A stretch of 64,000 nucleotides of DNA from Kineosporiaceae bacterium SCSIO 59966 (GCA_020881835.1 CP052876.1:62001-126000), one strand, 5' to 3'; shown: positions 8,632 through 17,131, counted from the first letter of the stretch. Notes: generated by a model from the sequence alone, not told the origin. A program made the numbers and translations.

Positions 8632-8972
8632 AGGTGCGGCACCCCCTCGGGGATGTCGTAGAACGTCGGGTGCCGGTACACCTTGTCCGCCGCCGGGTCG
8701 AAGAACGCGTCTTTCTCGTCCGGGCTGCTGGCGGTGATCTGCGCGGCCGGCACCACCCAGATGCTCACCCCCTCGCTGCGGCGGGTGTACAGGTCGCGGG
8801 CGTTCTGCAGGGCGAGCTGGGCGTCCGGGGCGTGCAAAGACCCGACGTGCTGGTGGCTCAGGCCGCGGCGCGGCCGGACGAACACCTCCCACAGCGGCCA
8901 GTCCCGGCGGGCGGCGTCCGGGGCCTGGGCGACGTCCGGGGCCTGAGCGGCGTCCGGGGTGCCGGTGCTCAC
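8628..8972 (-). CDS. paaB: Phenylacetyl-CoA epoxidase subunit PaaB
   Basis: About 114 residues. The core ([27 protein letters not shown], then [21 protein letters not shown]) matches PaaB, the small subunit that bridges PaaAC units in the multicomponent monooxygenase. The first 20 residues are extra and repetitive, built from [12 protein letters not shown] units encoded by an 18-bp tandem triplication at 8911-8964. The GTG start overlaps the paaA stop as GTGA. Confidence 0.93.
   Translation of the reverse strand: MSTGTPDAAQAPDVAQAPDAARRDWPLWEVFVRPRRGLSHQHVGSLHAPDAQLALQNARDLYTRRSEGVSIWVVPAAQITASSPDEKDAFFDPAADKVYRHPTFYDIPEGVPHL
8911..8964 (-). repeat. 18-bp tandem triplication inside paaB
   Basis: Three consecutive 18-bp units (8911-8928, 8929-8946, 8947-8964) sharing CGTCCGGGG, in frame near the start of paaB. 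They encode the repeated PDxAQA residues. Copy number may vary between strains. Confidence 0.85.
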
Positions 8973-9988
8973 GCGACCACCGCCTGCGGGTCGGCGGCCT
9001 GCTTGGCGGCGTAGGCGGCGGCCTCGCGGACCCAGGCCCCCTCCTCGTGCGCGGCCCGCCGGGTCTGCAGCCGCTCGGCGTTGCACGGGCCGTTGCCCTT
9101 GAGCACGTCGTAGAACTCGTCCCAGTCGATGGCCCCGAACCGCCAGTGGCCGGACTCCTCGTCGAAGCGCAGCTCGGGGTCCGGCAGAGTGAGTCCCAGC
9201 ACCTGCGCCTGCGGGACGGTCATGTCGACGAAGCGCTGACGCAGCTCGTCGTTGGAGTGGCGCTTGATGCCCCACGCCATCGACTGGGCGCTGTTCGGGG
9301 ACTGGTCGTCCGGGGGGCCGAACATCATCAGCGACGGCCACCACCACCGGTCGACGGCGTCCTGCGCCATCTGCTTCTGCTCCGGTGTGCCGTGGCTGAG
9401 GGTGTGCAGGATCTCGAAGCCCTGGCGCTGGTGGAAGGACTCCTCCTTGCAGATCCGCACCATCGCCCGGCCGTAGGGACCGTACGAGCAGCGGCACAGC
9501 GGCACCTGGTTGACGATGGCGGCGCCGTCGACGAGCCAGCCGATGGCGCCCATGTCGGCCCAGGTGAGCGTCGGGTAGTTGAAGATCGACGAGTACTTCT
9601 GGCGGCCGGTGTGCAGGAGGTCCAGCAGCTCGGCGCGGTCGACCCCGAGGGTCTCCGCGGCGCTGTAGAGGTAGAGGCCGTGGCCGGCCTCGTCCTGGAC
9701 CTTCGCCATGAGGATCGCCTTGCGGCGCAGGCTGGGGGCTCGCGTGATCCAGTTGCCCTCGGGCTGCATCCCGATGATCTCCGAGTGCGCGTGCTGGGCG
9801 ATCTGGCGGATCAGGGTCTTGCGGTAGCCCTGCGGCATCCAGTCCCGTGGCTCGATCCGCTCGTCGGCCGCGATCAGGCGGTCGAACTCCGCCTGCAGGG
9901 CCGCGTCCTCCTCCGAGGACGGCGCAGCGGGCGCGGCGACCCCCGACGGGCGCTGGTCCGGCTGCTCACCGAAGTCGTTGCCGTACAC
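8969..9988 (-). CDS. paaA: Phenylacetyl-CoA epoxidase catalytic subunit PaaA
   Basis: About 339 residues, the di-iron oxygenase subunit that epoxidises the ring of phenylacetyl-CoA. Hallmarks are [61 protein letters not shown] with the EAGH iron ligand pair, and [11 protein letters not shown] with the second E-x2-H set. The start at GTG 9988 is supported by GGAGGG four bases upstream; GTG 10000 is an alternative adding four residues. The gene heads the operon, and a TetR-type palindrome (10013-10030) lies just upstream, so phenylacetyl-CoA probably induces the operon through the adjacent regulator. Confidence 0.96.
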   Translation of the reverse strand: MYGNDFGEQPDQRPSGVAAPAAPSSEEDAALQAEFDRLIAADERIEPRDWMPQGYRKTLIRQIAQHAHSEIIGMQPEGNWITRAPSLRRKAILMAKVQDEAGHGLYLYSAAETLGVDRAELLDLLHTGRQKYSSIFNYPTLTWADMGAIGWLVDGAAIVNQVPLCRCSYGPYGRAMVRICKEESFHQRQGFEILHTLSHGTPEQKQMAQDAVDRWWWPSLMMFGPPDDQSPNSAQSMAWGIKRHSNDELRQRFVDMTVPQAQVLGLTLPDPELRFDEESGHWRFGAIDWDEFYDVLKGNGPCNAERLQTRRAAHEEGAWVREAAAYAAKQAADPQAVVA

Positions 9989-10012
9989 GAGACCCTCCAC
10001 GTGTCTGCTCCA

Positions 10013-10030
10013 ACCGACCGAACGGTCGGT
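10013..10030. promoter_or_regulatory. PaaR-type operator upstream of paaA
   Basis: Palindrome ACCGACCG-AA-CGGTCGGT, the form bound by many TetR regulators. An almost identical palindrome precedes the thiolase gene at 10876-10893, and the TetR gene lies between them. Confidence 0.8.
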
Positions 10031-10078
10031 TCCCAGGATGCGGGAGGGACCTGCGCACCGTCAACCGGAGCCCGCGGC

Positions 10079-10128
10079 GTCCGGGGCTGTCGGTGTCCGG
10101 GGCCTGTCGGTGTCCGGCGCCCGTCGCG
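10079..10128. repeat. 16/17-bp tandem triplication between paaA and paaR
   Basis: Units at 10079-10094, 10095-10111 and 10112-10128 share GTCCGGGGC and TGTCGGT; the third is diverged. It lies upstream of paaA and past the end of the regulator gene. Confidence 0.7.
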
Positions 10129-10141
10129 CGGCGCACGTGGC

Positions 10142-10795
10142 TCAGCGGCGCAGGCCGTCGAAGGCGATGCGGACGACGGCGTCCCCGAGCTCCTTCGGCC
10201 CCAGCCCGTGGTGACCGGTGGCTGCCGGAGCCACGTGCGGAGAGCCGGAGGGCCGGTACCACTCGACCAGCGAGTTGATCATCCCGAACAGCAGCCGGGT
10301 GACCACCGCGGGGTCGACGTCGTCCCGGACGTCGCCGTCCGCGGCCGCCTCGACGACGAGCGCGGCCACCGTCCGGTCGAACTCCCGGCGGCGCTCCAGC
10401 GCCCAGCGCTCGGTCTCGGTGTTGCCGTGCACCCGCAGCAGCAGGGTCACGTAGGGCAGCCGCTCGACGAGCACCGCCACCGTGCGGCGCACGACGTGCT
10501 CCAGGCGGTCGATGGCCCGCCCGGTGCTGGCCTGCGGCTCGGCGAGGACGTCGAACAGCGGCCCGACGGCGCGCTCCAGCGCCGTGCGCAGCAGCTGCTC
10601 CTTGCTGGCGATGTGGTGGTAGAGCGACGACTTGGACAGCCCGGACGCGCGGGACAGGTGCTCCATCGACGTCCCGTCGTAGCCGCGCTCGATGAACACG
10701 GTGACGGCGACGTCGAGCACGGAGTCGGCGTCGTGCCGGCGCCGGCCAGGGTGCCGCTCACCGGCTCCCGCCGGCGGGGCGGGCATCTGCGACAC
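10142..10795 (-). CDS. paaR: TetR/AcrR family regulator of phenylacetate catabolism (PaaR)
   Basis: About 217 residues. The N-terminal helix-turn-helix is clear: DSVLDVAVTVFIERGYDGTS, then HLSRASGLSKSSLYHHIASKEQLL. The C-terminal helical domain would bind the effector. It is flanked by the paaA-E operon and the thiolase-paaK operon, and each divergent promoter region carries the same palindrome, so it most likely represses both until phenylacetyl-CoA accumulates. The start at GTG 10795 follows GGGAGG at good spacing; ATG 10786 is the alternative. Its identity as PaaR rests on context and the shared operators. Confidence 0.88.
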   Translation of the reverse strand: MSQMPAPPAGAGERHPGRRRHDADSVLDVAVTVFIERGYDGTSMEHLSRASGLSKSSLYHHIASKEQLLRTALERAVGPLFDVLAEPQASTGRAIDRLEHVVRRTVAVLVERLPYVTLLLRVHGNTETERWALERRREFDRTVAALVVEAAADGDVRDDVDPAVVTRLLFGMINSLVEWYRPSGSPHVAPAATGHHGLGPKELGDAVVRIAFDGLRR

Positions 10796-10814
10796 GGGCG
10801 GCCTCCCGCAGGGG

Positions 10815-10857
10815 TTGATGGTCCAGGCTTGATGGTCCAGGCCTTGATAGTGCACGG
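10815..10857. repeat. 14-bp tandem repeat between paaR and thiolase
   Basis: TTGATGGTCCAGGC occurs twice head to tail (10815-10828, 10829-10842), followed by a diverged third unit starting TTGATAGTGCACGG at 10844. It lies in the divergent promoter region beside the PaaR-type operator. Confidence 0.75.
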
Positions 10858-10875
10858 GCCGACCGGCAGCATAGG

Positions 10876-10893
10876 ACCGACCGTTCGGTCGGA
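10876..10893. promoter_or_regulatory. PaaR-type operator upstream of thiolase gene
   Basis: ACCGACCG-TT-CGGTCGGA, the same palindrome as upstream of paaA. It lies between the divergent paaR and thiolase genes and could serve both. Confidence 0.8.
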
Positions 10894-10927
10894 TGCCAGC
10901 ACACTCGGGAGAGAGGACTGCCCGCCC

Positions 10928-12130
10928 ATGCCAGAGGCCTTCCTCGTGGACGGGGTCCGCACGCCCGTCGGTCGGTACGCAGGCGCGCTGTCCTCCGTGC
11001 GCCCGGACGACCTGGCCGCCCACGTCCTGCGCGAGCTGACCGCTCGGCACCCGGACGTCGACTGGGAGGCCCTCGACGACGTCGTCCTCGGCTGCGCCAA
11101 CCAGGCGGGGGAGGACAACCGGGACGTCGCGCGGATGGCGCTGCTGCTCGCCGGCCTGCCCGAGACCGTCAGCGGGACCACCGTCAACCGGTTGTGCGGT
11201 TCCGGCGCCGACGCGCTGGCCGTCGCCGCCCGGAGCATCCGCGCCGGGGAGGCCGACCTCGTCCTGGCCGGCGGGGTCGAGTCGATGAGCCGGGCCCCGT
11301 TCGTCATGGCCAAGGCGCAGAGCGCGTTCGACCGGCGCGCCGAGGTCCACGACACGACGATCGGGTGGCGGTTCGTCAACCCCGTGCTCGAGGAGCGCTT
11401 CGGTACCGACTCCATGGGCGAGACCGCGGAGAACGTCGCCGCCGAGTTCGGGGTCTCCCGTGAGGACCAGGACGCCTACGCCCTGCGCTCCCAGGAGCGG
11501 GCGGCGGCCGCGCAGGCGTCCGGGCGGCTGGTCCGCGAGATCGTCCCCGTCCCGGTCCCGCAGCGCCGGGGCGACCCGGTCCTCGTCGACACCGACGAGC
11601 ACCCGCGGCGGACGAGCCGGGAGGCTCTGGCCGCGCTGCGGCCCGCGTTCCGCGAGGGCGGCACGGTGACCGCGGGCAACTCCAGCGGCGTCAACGACGG
11701 GGCCGCGGCGCTGCTCGTCGCGTCGGAGGCGGCGGTCGAGCGCTTCGGCCTGCAGCCGCTGGCCCGGGTCGTCGGTGCCGCCACGGCCGGTGTGCCGCCG
11801 CGGATCATGGGCATCGGCCCGGTGCCTGCGAGCCGTCGCCTGCTCGACCGGCTCGGCCTGACCGTGGCGGACCTGGACGTCGTCGAGCTCAACGAGGCCT
11901 TCGCGGCGCAGGTGCTCGCGGTGCTGCGTCAGCTGGGGATCCCGGACGACGCCGAGCACGTCAACCCCAACGGTGGCGGTATCGCCCTCGGGCACCCGCT
12001 CGGGATGACCGGCGCCCGGCTCGCCCTCACCGCGGCCACCGAGCTCGCCGTCCGGGACGTGCGGCGGGCGCTGGTCACGATGTGCGTGGGCGTCGGCCAG
12101 GGCATCTCGGTCCTGCTCGAGCGCACCTGA
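10928..12130 (+). CDS. paaJ: Thiolase of the phenylacetate pathway (3-oxoadipyl-CoA thiolase type)
   Basis: 400 residues, an acetyl-CoA acyltransferase. The nucleophile cysteine is in TTVNRLCGSGADAL (about residue 90), followed by GGVESMSRAPFV. The C-terminal active-site blocks are NEAFAAQVL, NPNGGGIALGHPLGMTGAR (base histidine) and CVGVGQG (second cysteine). In this setting it should cleave 3-oxoadipyl-CoA, and 3-oxo-5,6-dehydrosuberyl-CoA, at the end of phenylacetate breakdown. The ATG at 10928 is preceded by GAGAGAGG. It is cotranscribed with paaK 78 bases downstream. The sequence alone does not separate it from PcaF or other acyl-CoA thiolases. Confidence 0.9.
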   Translation: MPEAFLVDGVRTPVGRYAGALSSVRPDDLAAHVLRELTARHPDVDWEALDDVVLGCANQAGEDNRDVARMALLLAGLPETVSGTTVNRLCGSGADALAVAARSIRAGEADLVLAGGVESMSRAPFVMAKAQSAFDRRAEVHDTTIGWRFVNPVLEERFGTDSMGETAENVAAEFGVSREDQDAYALRSQERAAAAQASGRLVREIVPVPVPQRRGDPVLVDTDEHPRRTSREALAALRPAFREGGTVTAGNSSGVNDGAAALLVASEAAVERFGLQPLARVVGAATAGVPPRIMGIGPVPASRRLLDRLGLTVADLDVVELNEAFAAQVLAVLRQLGIPDDAEHVNPNGGGIALGHPLGMTGARLALTAATELAVRDVRRALVTMCVGVGQGISVLLERT

Positions 12131-12152
12131 CCCACCTCGTCGTCCCAGCCCG

Positions 12153-12199
12153 CCGTCCGAAGAACTCTCGCCCCGCCGTCCGAAGAACCGTCCGAAGAA
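12153..12199. repeat. 12-bp CCGTCCGAAGAA repeat before paaK
   Basis: Three exact copies at 12153-12164, 12176-12187 and 12188-12199; the last two are adjacent. The final copy runs into the AAGGAG ribosome site of paaK. Confidence 0.85.
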
Positions 12200-12208
12200 G
12201 GAGACCCC

Positions 12209-13513
12209 GTGAAGGACCTCAGCCCGCAGCCCGGTGACCTCGAGCCGATCGAGACCGCGTCGGTGGACGAGCTGCGCTCGCTGCAGCTCGAGCGGCTGAG
12301 GTGGAGCCTGCGGTACTCCTACGACAACGTCCCGCACTACCGGGCGGCGTTCGACAACGCCGGCGTGCACCCCGACGACCTGCGCTCCCTGGAGGACCTC
12401 GCCCGGTTCCCGTTCACGACCAAGCAGGACCTGCGGGAGAACTACCCGTTCGGGATGTTCGCCGTCCCCCAGGAGCAGGTGAGCCGGATCCACGCGTCGT
12501 CCGGGACCACGGGCCGGCCGACCGTGGTCGGCTACACCGCCAACGACATCCGCACCTGGGCGCACGTCATGGCGCGCTCGATCCGCGCCTCCGGGGGCCG
12601 GCCCGGTGACAAGGTGCACGTCGCGTACGGCTACGGCCTGTTCACCGGCGGTCTGGGCTCGCACTACGGCGCCGAGGCGCTCGGCTGCACCGTCATCCCG
12701 ATGTCCGGGGGGATGACCGAGCGGCAGGTCATGCTCATCGGCGACTTCAAGCCCGACATCATCATGGTGACGCCGTCGTACATGCTCGCGATCATCGACG
12801 AGATGGAGCGGCAGGGCGTGGACCCGGCGTCGACCTCGTTGAAGATCGGCATCTTCGGCGCGGAGCCGTGGACGGACGACATGCGCCGGGAGATGGAGCA
12901 GCGCCTGGACATGCACGCGCTCGACATCTACGGGCTGTCCGAGGTGATGGGGCCCGGTATCGCGATCGAGTGCGTCGAGACCAAGGACGGCCTGCACATC
13001 TGGGAGGACCACTTCTACCCGGAGGTCATCGACCCGGTGACCGGGGAGGTGCTGCCGGACGGCGAGGAGGGCGAGCTGGTCTTCACGACACTCACCAAGG
13101 AGGCGACCCCCGCCATCCGGTACCGGACCCGCGACATCACCCGGCTGCTGCCGGGTACGGCCCGCACCATGCGGCGGATGGAGAAGGTCACCGGCCGCAC
13201 CGACGACATGATCATTCTGCGTGGGGTGAACCTCTTCCCCACCCAGATCGAGGAGCTCATCCTGCGCACGCCGGCCCTCTCTCCCCACTTCCAGTGCTGG
13301 CTGTCGCGGCCCGGGCGGATGGACGAGATGACGGTCAAGGTCGAGCGGCGTCCGGACGCCGACGCGGACGTCGCAGCCCGCGCCGGGGAGGAGCTGCGGC
13401 ACCTCGTCAAGAGCACGATCGGGGTGACGGTGGGCGTGGAGGTTCTCGAGCCCGAGGGCATCGAGCGGTCGGTGGGCAAGATGCGCCGGATCGTGGACCA
13501 GCGCCCGCGCTGA
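12209..13513 (+). CDS. paaK: Phenylacetate-CoA ligase PaaK
   Basis: 434 residues, the usual length. The AMP-binding signature is SSGTTGRPTVVGYT, followed by YGLFTGGLGSHYGAEALGCTVIP and IYGLSEVMGPGIAIECVE, both characteristic of PaaK. The C-terminal domain has TGRTDDMIILRGVNLFPTQIEE. It activates phenylacetate to phenylacetyl-CoA with ATP, the entry step for PaaABCE. GTG 12209 follows an AAGGAG site. The gene ends 5 bases before a strong hairpin. Enoyl-CoA hydratase, isomerase and ring-opening genes (paaG, paaF, paaZ, paaH) are not in this window. Confidence 0.96.
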   Translation: MKDLSPQPGDLEPIETASVDELRSLQLERLRWSLRYSYDNVPHYRAAFDNAGVHPDDLRSLEDLARFPFTTKQDLRENYPFGMFAVPQEQVSRIHASSGTTGRPTVVGYTANDIRTWAHVMARSIRASGGRPGDKVHVAYGYGLFTGGLGSHYGAEALGCTVIPMSGGMTERQVMLIGDFKPDIIMVTPSYMLAIIDEMERQGVDPASTSLKIGIFGAEPWTDDMRREMEQRLDMHALDIYGLSEVMGPGIAIECVETKDGLHIWEDHFYPEVIDPVTGEVLPDGEEGELVFTTLTKEATPAIRYRTRDITRLLPGTARTMRRMEKVTGRTDDMIILRGVNLFPTQIEELILRTPALSPHFQCWLSRPGRMDEMTVKVERRPDADADVAARAGEELRHLVKSTIGVTVGVEVLEPEGIERSVGKMRRIVDQRPR

Positions 13514-13518
13514 CGGCG

Positions 13519-13563
13519 GACGACGAGAGGCCCCCGGCACGGTGCCGAGGGCCTCTCGTCGTC
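13519..13563 (+). terminator. Hairpin terminator after paaK
   Basis: Fifteen-base perfect arms GACGACGAGAGGCCC (13519-13533) and their complement (13549-13563) with a 15-base loop. It lies between the convergent paaK and SRPBCC genes, so it may act in both directions. No clear T-tract. Confidence 0.75.
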
Positions 13564-13581
13564 GGGTGACGAAACCGCAGG

Positions 13582-14058
13582 TCAGTGGTGGACCTCACCG
13601 CTCGGCTTGACCTCGCCGCGCCAGGCGCCGGTCTCGGTGCCACGCGACTCGATGAACTTCTTGAACCGGTCCAGGTCGCCCTGGGCCCGCCGGTCGACGA
13701 TGTTCAGCAGGTCACCGGCCTTCTCCACGACGCCCTCGGGCTCGTACTCCAGGCGCAGGGTGATCTGCGTGGAGCCGGGGTTGCCCGGGTCGGTCCGGAA
13801 CAGCACCGTGCCGTCGTTCTTCGTGCCCGCGAGCGAGCGCCACGTGATCCGCTCGTCGGGGGTCTGGTCCACGATCTCGGCGTCCCACTCCCGGGTGACA
13901 CCGGCGATCTCGGCCTTCCAGTGCAGGCGCTTGTCGTCGAGCTGCTGGACGGACTCGACGCCCTCCATGAACTCGGGGAACGACTCGAACTGCGTCCACT
14001 GGTCGTAGGCGGTGCGGACGGGGACGTCCACCGTGACCGTCTTCTCGACCGTGCTCAT
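13582..14058 (-). CDS. SRPBCC (START/polyketide cyclase-like) family protein
   Basis: 158 residues. The N-terminus VEKTVTVDVPVRTAYDQWTQFESFPEFMEGV and the middle WKAEIAGVTREWDAEIVDQTPDERITWRSLAG are typical of the cyclase/dehydrase branch of the SRPBCC fold, which encloses a hydrophobic pocket. Members of this branch in actinobacteria are usually of unknown function and often stress-linked. ATG 14058 follows AGGAG, so a longer start at 14082 is not needed. It stands alone. Confidence 0.8.
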   Translation of the reverse strand: MSTVEKTVTVDVPVRTAYDQWTQFESFPEFMEGVESVQQLDDKRLHWKAEIAGVTREWDAEIVDQTPDERITWRSLAGTKNDGTVLFRTDPGNPGSTQITLRLEYEPEGVVEKAGDLLNIVDRRAQGDLDRFKKFIESRGTETGAWRGEVKPSGEVHH

Positions 14059-14129
14059 GAGTGCTCCTCTCATCGGGTGCACTCACCGGGCTACCCCGGC
14101 CGGCGTCGTCCTACACGTGGCCCGGACGG

Positions 14130-15389
14130 TCACTCCGGCGGGTCGCCGACGATGACGTTGAGGCTGCCCGGCCAGGCGAGGTAGCGGACCGACAGGTTCG
14201 TCATCGTCGCCAGCCGGTTGCGGTTGCCGATGAGCGTGACGATGTGCAGCACGACCCAGGCGATCCAGGCCACGAACCCGCCGAACCGCGGTCCCCAGGG
14301 CAGCTGGACGACGGCCGCCGTCCGGCCGATCGTGGCCATGATGCCCCTGTCCCGGTAGGAGAAGGGCTCTGTCGTCTCACCGGCCAGCAGTCGCCGGATC
14401 TGCTCAGCGGCGTGGCGTCCCTCCTGGATCGCGGGCTGGGCCAGCTGCGGCGGCGGCTCGCCGTCCGCGGGAGCCGCAGCGTCGCCGACGGCGAACACCC
14501 GGTCGTGGCCGACCACCCGCAGGTCCGGCTCGACGAGGATCCGCCCTCCCCTGCCCTGGGGCAGTCCCCAGTCGCGGACGTCGTCGGCCACCTTGACCCC
14601 CGTGGCCCAGACGGTGGCCGCGCAGGCCAGCTCCTCGCCGTCCGAGAGGCGCACGCCGTCCGGCCGGACCTCCTCGACGGCGGTGCCGAGACGCAGCTCG
14701 ACGCCACGGCGGCGCAGCTCCCGAGCGGTGTAGCGCTGGAGCCGCGGGACGAACGGGGCCAGCAGGCTGTCGGTCATCTCCACGAGCACGACGCGGGCTC
14801 GCGCCGGGTCGACCTCCGGGTAGGCGACCGGCAGGGCGGCGTTTCGCAGCTCGGCGAGGGCGCCGGCCATCTCCACACCGGTCGGTCCGCCCCCGACGAC
14901 GACCGTGACCGGCTCCTTCGCCTCGGGACGGCCTTGGGCGAACAGCTCCAGGTTCGCCAGGACAGCGTCACGGACCCCGATCGCCTCGCGACGGGAGTAG
15001 ATGGTCCGTGCGTTCTGCTCGGCGCCGGGCACACCGAAGAAGTTCGCCGTCACCCCCGGGGAGAGCACCAGGGCGTCGTAGCGTTCACGGGTGCCGTCGG
15101 CGCACAGCACCTGGCGTCCGGCGGTGTCCAGCCCCGTGACGGCCGTGCGGCGGAACCTCACGTTGCGGTAGCGCCCGCTGTAGGCGCGCAGTGCGAAGGT
15201 GACGTCTCCAGGGTTCAGGCCCCCGGTGGCGACCTGGTACAGCAGTGGCTGGAAGGTCGTGTACGGGTTGCGGTCGAGGAGCAGGACGTCGACGTCGTCC
15301 CGGCTCAGCTCACGGACGGCGGCCAGCCCGGCGAAGCCCCCGCCGACCACGACGACGCGGGGCCGGGCAGCGGCGGGGGCGGTCGACAT
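14130..15389 (-). CDS. ndh: Type II NADH dehydrogenase (NDH-2)
   Basis: About 419 residues. FAD-binding RVVVVGGGFAGLAAVREL at the N-terminus, NAD-binding VTVVVGGGPTGVEMAGAL in the middle, and the FAD motif VFAVGDAAAP followed by QLAQPAIQEGRHAAEQI. The C-terminal hydrophobic stretch GGFVAWIAWVVLHIVTLIG and nearby residues match the membrane-attachment region of NDH-2. It oxidises NADH and reduces the quinone pool without pumping protons. The ATG lies six bases after the OsmC stop, so the two are probably cotranscribed. A related flavoprotein role such as sulfide:quinone reductase is less likely because no extra cysteines are seen. Confidence 0.88.
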   Translation of the reverse strand: MSTAPAAARPRVVVVGGGFAGLAAVRELSRDDVDVLLLDRNPYTTFQPLLYQVATGGLNPGDVTFALRAYSGRYRNVRFRRTAVTGLDTAGRQVLCADGTRERYDALVLSPGVTANFFGVPGAEQNARTIYSRREAIGVRDAVLANLELFAQGRPEAKEPVTVVVGGGPTGVEMAGALAELRNAALPVAYPEVDPARARVVLVEMTDSLLAPFVPRLQRYTARELRRRGVELRLGTAVEEVRPDGVRLSDGEELACAATVWATGVKVADDVRDWGLPQGRGGRILVEPDLRVVGHDRVFAVGDAAAPADGEPPPQLAQPAIQEGRHAAEQIRRLLAGETTEPFSYRDRGIMATIGRTAAVVQLPWGPRFGGFVAWIAWVVLHIVTLIGNRNRLATMTNLSVRYLAWPGSLNVIVGDPPE

Positions 15390-15394
15390 GGTGC

Positions 15395-15829
15395 TCAGGG
15401 CAGGAGCTGGGCGTCGAGGGTGCGCTCGGTACCGGCCAGGGCCTTGTTGACCGGGCACGTCTCGTGGGCGAGCGCGGCCAGCTCGGCGAACCGGGCCTCG
15501 TCGACGCCGTCGACCTTCGCGCGGATCCGAGAGGCGGCGGTGGTGATGGCCAGTCCCCCGTCGACCCGGTCGACCGTGACGTCCGCGGTGACCTCGAGGG
15601 ACTGCGCGGTCAGGTCGTTCCTGCCGAGCACGCCGGAGAAGTTCATCGCCAAGCACGAGGAGAGTGCGGCGGCGATGAGCTCCTCGGGGCTGGTGCTGCC
15701 CTCGGGCTCGCCGACGCGCCGCGGGAAGGTCACGTCGAAGCCGGTGGCGCCGGAGGAGGTGAGCTCGACGCGACCGGATCCTTCCTGCAGGGAACCGTGC
15801 CAGCGGGTGGTGGACGTGCGAGTAGCCAT
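15395..15829 (-). CDS. OsmC family peroxiredoxin-like protein
   Basis: 144 residues. It carries both OsmC cysteines: AAALSSCLAMNFSGVL and HETCPVNKALAGT. The ends TRTSTTRWHGSLQEGSGRVEL and TFPRRVGEPEGSTSPEELI resemble the OsmC branch rather than Ohr; a separate Ohr gene is at 52441. These proteins reduce organic hydroperoxides with thiols such as mycothiol or lipoyl cofactors. GGAGACGAG precedes ATG 15829. Confidence 0.88.
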   Translation of the reverse strand: MATRTSTTRWHGSLQEGSGRVELTSSGATGFDVTFPRRVGEPEGSTSPEELIAAALSSCLAMNFSGVLGRNDLTAQSLEVTADVTVDRVDGGLAITTAASRIRAKVDGVDEARFAELAALAHETCPVNKALAGTERTLDAQLLP

Positions 15830-15900
15830 CTCGTCTCCAGTGGTCTCGGTGGAACGTCGGTCACCGAGCACGCTAGGTCGGGTCGACGCCCCCCGCCAGA

Positions 15901-15923
15901 GGTGGCGGGATTGCATGATCACG
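15901..15923 (+). repeat. 23-bp dispersed intergenic repeat, copy 2
   Basis: GGT plus GGCGGGATTGCATGATCACG, followed by CTTGGCGGGGGCGG. It lies between the minus-strand osmC gene and the minus-strand gene at 15954. Confidence 0.85.
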
Positions 15924-15953
15924 CTTGGCGGGGGCGGCGTCGTCCGGGGTCCC

Positions 15954-16427
15954 TCAGCCAGCGACGAGCTCCCGGACGGCACCGGCCGCCCGCTCGGCTG
16001 CCGTGACCCGCTCTGCCGCGTCCCGCCGGTCCGCCGCGTCCCGCCCGTCCGCCGCGGCTGATCGCAGCGCGACCCGGCACATCGCCGCCGCCTCGGCCGC
16101 CTGCGCGGCCAGGGCGCCTGCCCGGGAGAGCCGCCGGTGCAGGTCCGGTGCGCGTCCGTCCGGGCCTCGCGGGACGTCGAGTCCCGAGCTCGGCGCCTGC
16201 GCCTGAGCCCGGACGCACACAGCGCGCACGATGTCGAGCGACTCGGCGAGGGACGCGCCGACGAGCTCCAGCCGGTCGCGCTCCGGACCGGGGGGTACCG
16301 GCTCGATCACCTGGTGGAACCGGTCGACGGCTCGGCGGAACCGGTCGTGCGCCCGCCGCCACACCCCGTCACCGAGGGGGTCGGGTTCGCGGCGTCGGAA
16401 CAGCCGTCCCCGGAGCGACATCGTCAC
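15954..16427 (-). CDS. Hypothetical helical protein downstream of the proteasome activator
   Basis: About 157 residues, mostly charged and alanine-rich helix. The N-terminus is basic (RGRLFRRREPDP), the middle has DRLELVGASLAESLDIVRAVCVRAQ, and the C-terminal half is very rich in A, R and D (AAADGRDAADRRDAAERVTAAERAAG), probably a coiled coil. No signal peptide or known motif. It starts 46 bases after the end of the GQYL proteasome activator and reads in the same direction, so a link to protein turnover is possible but unproven. Confidence 0.65.
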   Translation of the reverse strand: MTMSLRGRLFRRREPDPLGDGVWRRAHDRFRRAVDRFHQVIEPVPPGPERDRLELVGASLAESLDIVRAVCVRAQAQAPSSGLDVPRGPDGRAPDLHRRLSRAGALAAQAAEAAAMCRVALRSAAADGRDAADRRDAAERVTAAERAAGAVRELVAG

Positions 16428-16472
16428 CGGCCCCGCGTCGTCCGCACCCGTTCGTCCTGTGTGAGAGGCCTC

Positions 16473-17060
16473 TCAGAGGTACTGACCGGTGCCGTGCTGC
16501 GGAACGGGCCGCTGGTCGGGCTGGGGCTGACCAGGCATCCCCGGCGGCTGCGGGTGACCCGGCAGGGCGCGGCGCAGCTGCTCGAGCTGGGCTCGCGCCG
16601 CCATCTGCTGGGCGAACAGCGCGGTCTGGATGCCGTGGAAGAGGCCCTCCAGCCAGCCGACGAGCTGGGCGTGCGCGATCCGGAGCTCGGCGTCCGTAGG
16701 AGTGCTCTCCTCGGCGAACGGCAGGGTGATCCGGCGCAGCTCCTCGACCAGCTCGCCCGACAGGGCCTGCTCGAGCTCGGCGATCGAGCGCTCGTGCACC
16801 TCCGCGAGCCGGGCGCGCCCGGCCTCGTCCAGGGGGGCGTTGCGGATCTCCTCGAGCAGCTGCTTGACCATGCTGCCGATCCGCATCACCTTGGCCGGCT
16901 GCTCGACCATCCCGGCGATGTCGCCGGCCTCGTCGTCACCGTCGACGACGCCCATGCCCTGCGGGGTGACGACCACGACCCGCTGCTGGTCGTCGTCCGC
17001 CGGCGTACCGGGAGGGACCTGCGGCTGGGACTGCTTCGGCTGCTCGGTCATGCCCTCCAT
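16473..17060 (-). CDS. bpa: Bacterial proteasome activator (Bpa/PafE, DUF2587)
   Basis: About 195 residues. The core VEQPAKVMRIGSMVKQLLEE, ERSIAELEQALSGELVEELRR and LRIAHAQLVGWLEGLFHGIQTALFAQQMAARAQLEQ matches the four-helix bundle of mycobacterial Bpa/PafE. The protein ends in HGTGQYL, the conserved C-terminal hook that docks in the alpha-ring pockets of the 20S proteasome and opens its gate without ATP. Its presence implies a proteasome elsewhere in the genome. The PQP- and GQPQPDQ-rich segment before the tail is a flexible linker. Start at 17060 or 17051 (both ATG). Confidence 0.95.
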   Translation of the reverse strand: MEGMTEQPKQSQPQVPPGTPADDDQQRVVVVTPQGMGVVDGDDEAGDIAGMVEQPAKVMRIGSMVKQLLEEIRNAPLDEAGRARLAEVHERSIAELEQALSGELVEELRRITLPFAEESTPTDAELRIAHAQLVGWLEGLFHGIQTALFAQQMAARAQLEQLRRALPGHPQPPGMPGQPQPDQRPVPQHGTGQYL

Positions 17061-17131
17061 CCTGCCCCCTGGTTCGCCGCCGCGCCGTCCGGGTGGGGGC
17101 GCCGGTCCGGGGTGCGAAAGACTGACCGACC

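Noticed and set aside
9047-10927. Plus-strand extension of the thiolase frame across paaA and paaR
   Set aside because: Runs antisense to clear genes; the thiolase N-terminus is at 10928.
10796-13540. Minus-strand frame extending the TetR gene to over 1100 residues
   Set aside because: The TetR domain fits a start at 10795 with a ribosome site; the rest is antisense to thiolase and paaK.
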